Of a DNA stretch of 7,968 bases, positions 5,806-7,968 are shown piece after piece. Position 1 is the stretch's first letter; each line of letters begins with the position of its first letter. Made by a program: the position numbers and the translations under genes. The notes under the pieces were generated by a model. The model searched no databases, was not told the DNA's origin, and saw only the letters and a list, made by a program, of their open reading frames with translations. The DNA lies in contig JAUWBW010000080.1 of NCBI GenBank assembly GCA_030609665.1, forward strand, positions 1 to 7,968. Reading direction: 5' to 3'. The stretch comes from Methanosarcinaceae archaeon (GTDB taxonomy: Archaea > Halobacteriota > Methanosarcinia > Methanosarcinales > Methanosarcinaceae).

Positions 5806-6252
5806 TTATTTTTTCACTTTACCCATAAACTTGACAAGTCTTTTAGCATCATCGATCTTGCGTTTTTTCGCATAATGATGAAACTTTCTTAATCTTTTCT
5901 TTTTAGGGGATACCTCAAGTTCTTTCAGGTCCATCAGTGCACGCAGCAGTCCGGCAGTTTTATTGAATAACTTTTTTGCATCCTCCGGAGTGAGATCAGA
6001 TTCCCCCAGATTAGTTTCATATTCCGCTTCCTTTTCGGATATGCGCGTTATATAATAGTTGATATGTTTTTTGTCTTCATCTGAAAGATCAGGTTTATTG
6101 ACCATTTCCCATACGAACTTATGAAGATGCACCTGCTCTCCGTTAATATCGACCATTTGCGGAATCTGCTCCCCCACCCAGAAAAGGTATTTATGAAGGC
6201 GATTCAATAATTTCGCGTGCTCGCTTTTGGTTATGAACTTATCATTTGGCAT
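5806..6252 (-). CDS. DUF5788-like small basic protein, function unknown
   Basis: The 148-residue product starts MPNDKFITKSEHAKLLNRLH. The pattern LLNRLHKYLFWVGEQIP, then a short GEQVHLHKFVWEM segment, then a charged helical part with SDLTPEDAKKLFNKTAGLLRALMDLKEL (about 84-111) is what I associate with DUF5788, a family annotated in haloarchaea and methanogens without known function. Here the domain is followed by a very basic tail (about 115-148, KKKRLRKFHHYAKKRKIDD), suggesting nucleic-acid or ribosome contact; that is inference. No signal peptide or membrane segment is seen. I chose the ATG at 6252 because a GAAGGGA lies just before it, while the alternative ATG at 6300 has no ribosome binding site and would overlap the best TATA box. 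It is divergent from the Hps-RraA gene and upstream of pyrBI on the same strand with its own spacing. Confidence 0.75.
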   Translation of the reverse strand: MPNDKFITKSEHAKLLNRLHKYLFWVGEQIPQMVDINGEQVHLHKFVWEMVNKPDLSDEDKKHINYYITRISEKEAEYETNLGESDLTPEDAKKLFNKTAGLLRALMDLKELEVSPKKKRLRKFHHYAKKRKIDDAKRLVKFMGKVKK

Positions 6253-6298
6253 ATTCCCTTCTTTTATGTTATGCGGATTTGAACTTATAGTTTTGCAC

Positions 6299-6329
6299 AT
6301 AATATAGTTGCATAATAATCGGTATTATG
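6299..6329 (-). promoter_or_regulatory. Candidate TATA box and upstream dyad for the DUF5788-like gene
   Basis: Reading the minus strand, CTATATTAT (6307 to 6299) is a TATA-like element about 50 bases before the ATG at 6252, allowing a leader of about 25 bases. Just upstream is a dyad, CATAATA-ATCGG-TATTATG (6311-6329), at the position where TFB or a regulator would bind. A 9-base direct repeat AACTTATAG (6282-6290 and 6351-6359) flanks this block. Confidence 0.35.
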
Positions 6330-6370
6330 AGTAAACCTTAGATTCAATTAAACTTATAGGCATTCAGGTA

Positions 6371-6378
6371 TTTTATAC
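6371..6378 (+). promoter_or_regulatory. Candidate TATA box for the Hps-RraA gene
   Basis: TTTTATAC at 6371-6378 would place a transcription start near 6400, leaving the GGTGAT ribosome binding site (6409-6414) inside the leader. A second TATA-like string, CTTAAATA at 6389-6396, would instead start the message near 6417 and exclude that site. Confidence 0.35.
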
Positions 6379-6408
6379 ATGTGAATAGCTTAAATACCAT
6401 ACATAAAA

Positions 6409-6414
6409 GGTGAT
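6409..6414 (+). promoter_or_regulatory. Ribosome binding site that fixes the Hps-RraA start
   Basis: GGTGAT, preceded by AAAA, is a full match to the anti-Shine-Dalgarno end of archaeal 16S rRNA. Counting from its GGTG core, the codon at 6418 is five bases away, whereas the first GTG in frame (6469) is more than 50 bases away. This argues that translation begins at or next to 6418, where the codon is ATA. Confidence 0.7.
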
Positions 6415-6417
6415 CTT

Positions 6418-7698
6418 ATAAAACCTATCATTCAGGTTGCACTTGACCTACTGGAAATTGACCGTGCCGTGCAAATCGCAAAAGAAGCCGTCATCGGCGG
6501 AGTTGACTGGATAGAGGCAGGTACACCCCTGATCAAGAGCGAAGGCATGGATGCCGTCAGGAAACTTAAAGGTGCATTCCCTGATCACACGATCCTTGCA
6601 GACATGAAAACTGTGGACACAGGAGCCATGGAAGTGGAGATGGCGGCAAAAGCCGGTGCAGACATTGTCATACTGCTTGGAAGCGCAGATGATGCCACAA
6701 TTCTTGATTCTGTGCGGGCATCACGCAAGTATGGCGTTAAATTGATGGCTGATCTGATATCTACGAACGAGCCAGTCACGCGCGCGCAACAACTTGAAAA
6801 TTTGGGTATTGATTACATAAATGTACACGTGGGTATCGACCAGCAGATGGTTGGAAAGAACCCTATGGATATTCTCAAGGATATTGCAGATAAAGTCAAC
6901 ATACCAATCGCAGTTGCAGGGGGCATGGATGCCAAAACATGTGCGCAGGCGGTAAAATTCGGGGCTGATATTGTGATCGTTGGCGGTAACATAACCAGAT
7001 CCGGCAACGTGACAAAATCCGCACGTGCGATTCGTGAAAGTGTGGATGCTCCAATTGATGTAGTGGTTTCTAAAAGATCGATCGATGAAGAAATTCATCA
7101 ACTCCTGATGAGCGTTTCAACACCAAATATCTCGGATGCGATGCACCGAAAAGGTGCGATGCGAAATATTCGTTCCATGGTGAAAGGGCAAAAGATGGTC
7201 GGCAGGGCGGTCACTGTGCAGACGTTCGCGGGCGATTGGGCAAAGCCTGTTGAGGCCATTGACATCGCAAGTCCGGGTGAGGTGCTTGTGATCTACAACG
7301 GCAGCGACCATGTAGCACCATGGGGCGGGCTGGCAACTCTCAGTTGTTTAAATAAAGGGATCGGAGGTGTTGTGATCGATGGTGCCGTGCGCGACATCGA
7401 TGAGATCGAACAACTTGACCTGCCTGTTTTTGCAAGCAGCAGTGTACCAAACGCAGGTGAACCAAAAGGATTCGGGGAGATAAATGCAGAGATCGTCTGT
7501 GGTGCGCAGGCTGTCAAACCCGGAGATTATATTGTTGGTGATGACAACGGCGTGGTTGTAGTGCCAAAGGAGCGCGCTTACGAAATTGCACGCCGTGCGA
7601 AAGAGGTCGAAAAGACTGAAAGGCGCCTTTATGACGAGATACGAAAAGGGCACACGTTATCTGAAATTATGAAACTTGAAAAATGGGAGAAGCATTAG
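6418..7698 (+). CDS. Fusion of 3-hexulose-6-phosphate synthase (Hps) and RraA/HMG-aldolase-like domain
   Basis: Hps condenses formaldehyde with ribulose 5-phosphate or runs in reverse, supplying pentose phosphates in archaea. From 6418 the frame encodes 426 residues. Domain 1 (about 1-210) is a (beta/alpha)8 Hps/OMP-decarboxylase-type barrel: IIQVALD with D10 on strand 1, EAGTPLIKSEG, and the family signature D62-M-K64-T-V-D67. Domain 2 (about 216-416) is RraA-like: GGLAT (303-307), DGAVRD with R325 and D326, and GDDNGVVVVP; R and D here match the aldolase/decarboxylase metal site of the class II HMG aldolase group. The VALD strand is coded before the first canonical start (GTG at 6469), so I extend to the ATA placed correctly after GGTGAT. 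Such fusions are annotated in methanogens as bifunctional Hps/RNase regulator; the RNase role is doubtful. A peptidase gene abuts the stop. Confidence 0.88.
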   Translation: MKPIIQVALDLLEIDRAVQIAKEAVIGGVDWIEAGTPLIKSEGMDAVRKLKGAFPDHTILADMKTVDTGAMEVEMAAKAGADIVILLGSADDATILDSVRASRKYGVKLMADLISTNEPVTRAQQLENLGIDYINVHVGIDQQMVGKNPMDILKDIADKVNIPIAVAGGMDAKTCAQAVKFGADIVIVGGNITRSGNVTKSARAIRESVDAPIDVVVSKRSIDEEIHQLLMSVSTPNISDAMHRKGAMRNIRSMVKGQKMVGRAVTVQTFAGDWAKPVEAIDIASPGEVLVIYNGSDHVAPWGGLATLSCLNKGIGGVVIDGAVRDIDEIEQLDLPVFASSSVPNAGEPKGFGEINAEIVCGAQAVKPGDYIVGDDNGVVVVPKERAYEIARRAKEVEKTERRLYDEIRKGHTLSEIMKLEKWEKH

Positions 7699-7968
7699 AT
7701 GATGGAAGTCCTGAAAGTGCTCGTATGCATGCCATTCTTGTTGTATTCCTGCTATTCTGACATAAAAACACGGCGTGTATCCAACACCGTATGGCCCATA
7801 ATGCTTGCCGCAGGGCTGCCGTTTCTCATCTATGACCTTCTTACCCGTGGATTTCCATACTTGATCCACATGGTTCTGTCGTTTGCGTTCATATTCGCAT
7901 TCGTCTACATCCTGTTCCAGCTTAACGCATTCGGCGGCGCGGATGCAAAGATAATGATGGTGATTTCT
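7699..7968 (+). CDS. A24-family prepilin/preflagellin peptidase (5' part, cut by window end)
   Basis: The first 90 codons are present and the frame runs open to the last base. The product is a membrane aspartic peptidase of the FlaK/PibD/TadV type that removes class III signal peptides from archaellins or type IV pilins at the cytoplasmic face of the membrane. Evidence is the first catalytic region YSDIKTRRVSNTVW with D21 after a hydrophobic N-terminal helix (4-18), two more hydrophobic segments (32-47 and 53-75), and the second catalytic motif FGGADAKIMM with D82 (the GxAD pattern). GGGAGA at 7685-7690 is a suitable ribosome binding site; the ATG at 7699 directly follows the upstream TAG, and 7702 is an equally possible start. 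Co-transcription with the Hps-RraA gene is likely, without an obvious functional link. Confidence 0.9.
   Translation, partial: MMEVLKVLVCMPFLLYSCYSDIKTRRVSNTVWPIMLAAGLPFLIYDLLTRGFPYLIHMVLSFAFIFAFVYILFQLNAFGGADAKIMMVIS

Overview
The window looks like chromosomal DNA of a methanogen-related euryarchaeon, most likely of the order Methanosarcinales; I cannot name the genus. The grounds are an archaeal/eukaryal-type ribosomal protein S17e, archaeal-style pyrB-pyrI, a DinB ending in a PCNA-binding peptide, an Hps-RraA fusion of the kind annotated in methanogens, archaeal TATA-like elements, and GGTGAT or GGAG ribosome binding sites.

Layout. 1-154: the last 50 codons of a DUF1624/HGSNAT-type membrane acyltransferase (+). 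155-699: about 545 bases with no convincing gene, AT-rich but holding a pair of inverted 14-base GC-rich repeats and a hairpin; it looks like a degraded repeat or mobile-element remnant. 700-1821: dinB (Y-family DNA polymerase IV, -). 1934-2251: a small three-helix membrane protein of unknown function (+), divergent from dinB. 2378-4273: rps17e-dapA-dapB (+), with a 20-base gap and then an 8-base overlap, so very probably one operon joining a ribosomal protein to the first committed steps of diaminopimelate/lysine synthesis. 4323-5725: pyrB-pyrI (-), overlapping by 4 bases, encoding the catalytic and regulatory chains of aspartate carbamoyltransferase; it converges on dapB, and a run of eight T on its coding strand follows pyrI. 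5806-6252: a small basic protein of the DUF5788 type (-). 6418-7698: an Hps-RraA fusion (+) with no ordinary start codon where one is needed. 7699-7968: the start of an A24-family prepilin/preflagellin peptidase (+), directly abutting the fusion gene and cut by the window edge.

How the genes fit together. Most are housekeeping: lysine precursor synthesis from aspartate, pyrimidine synthesis from aspartate, translation, and lesion-bypass DNA synthesis. The Hps domain has the residues of the formaldehyde/ribulose-5-phosphate (RuMP) branch, which many archaea use to make pentose phosphates. The attached RraA-like domain keeps aldolase-type metal-site residues, and its role is open.

The points most worth a second look are the AUA codon at the expected start of the Hps-RraA gene, the fusion itself, and the inverted-repeat relic at 353-593. 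I found no CRISPR array, tRNA, rRNA, intact insertion sequence, or evident new defence system.
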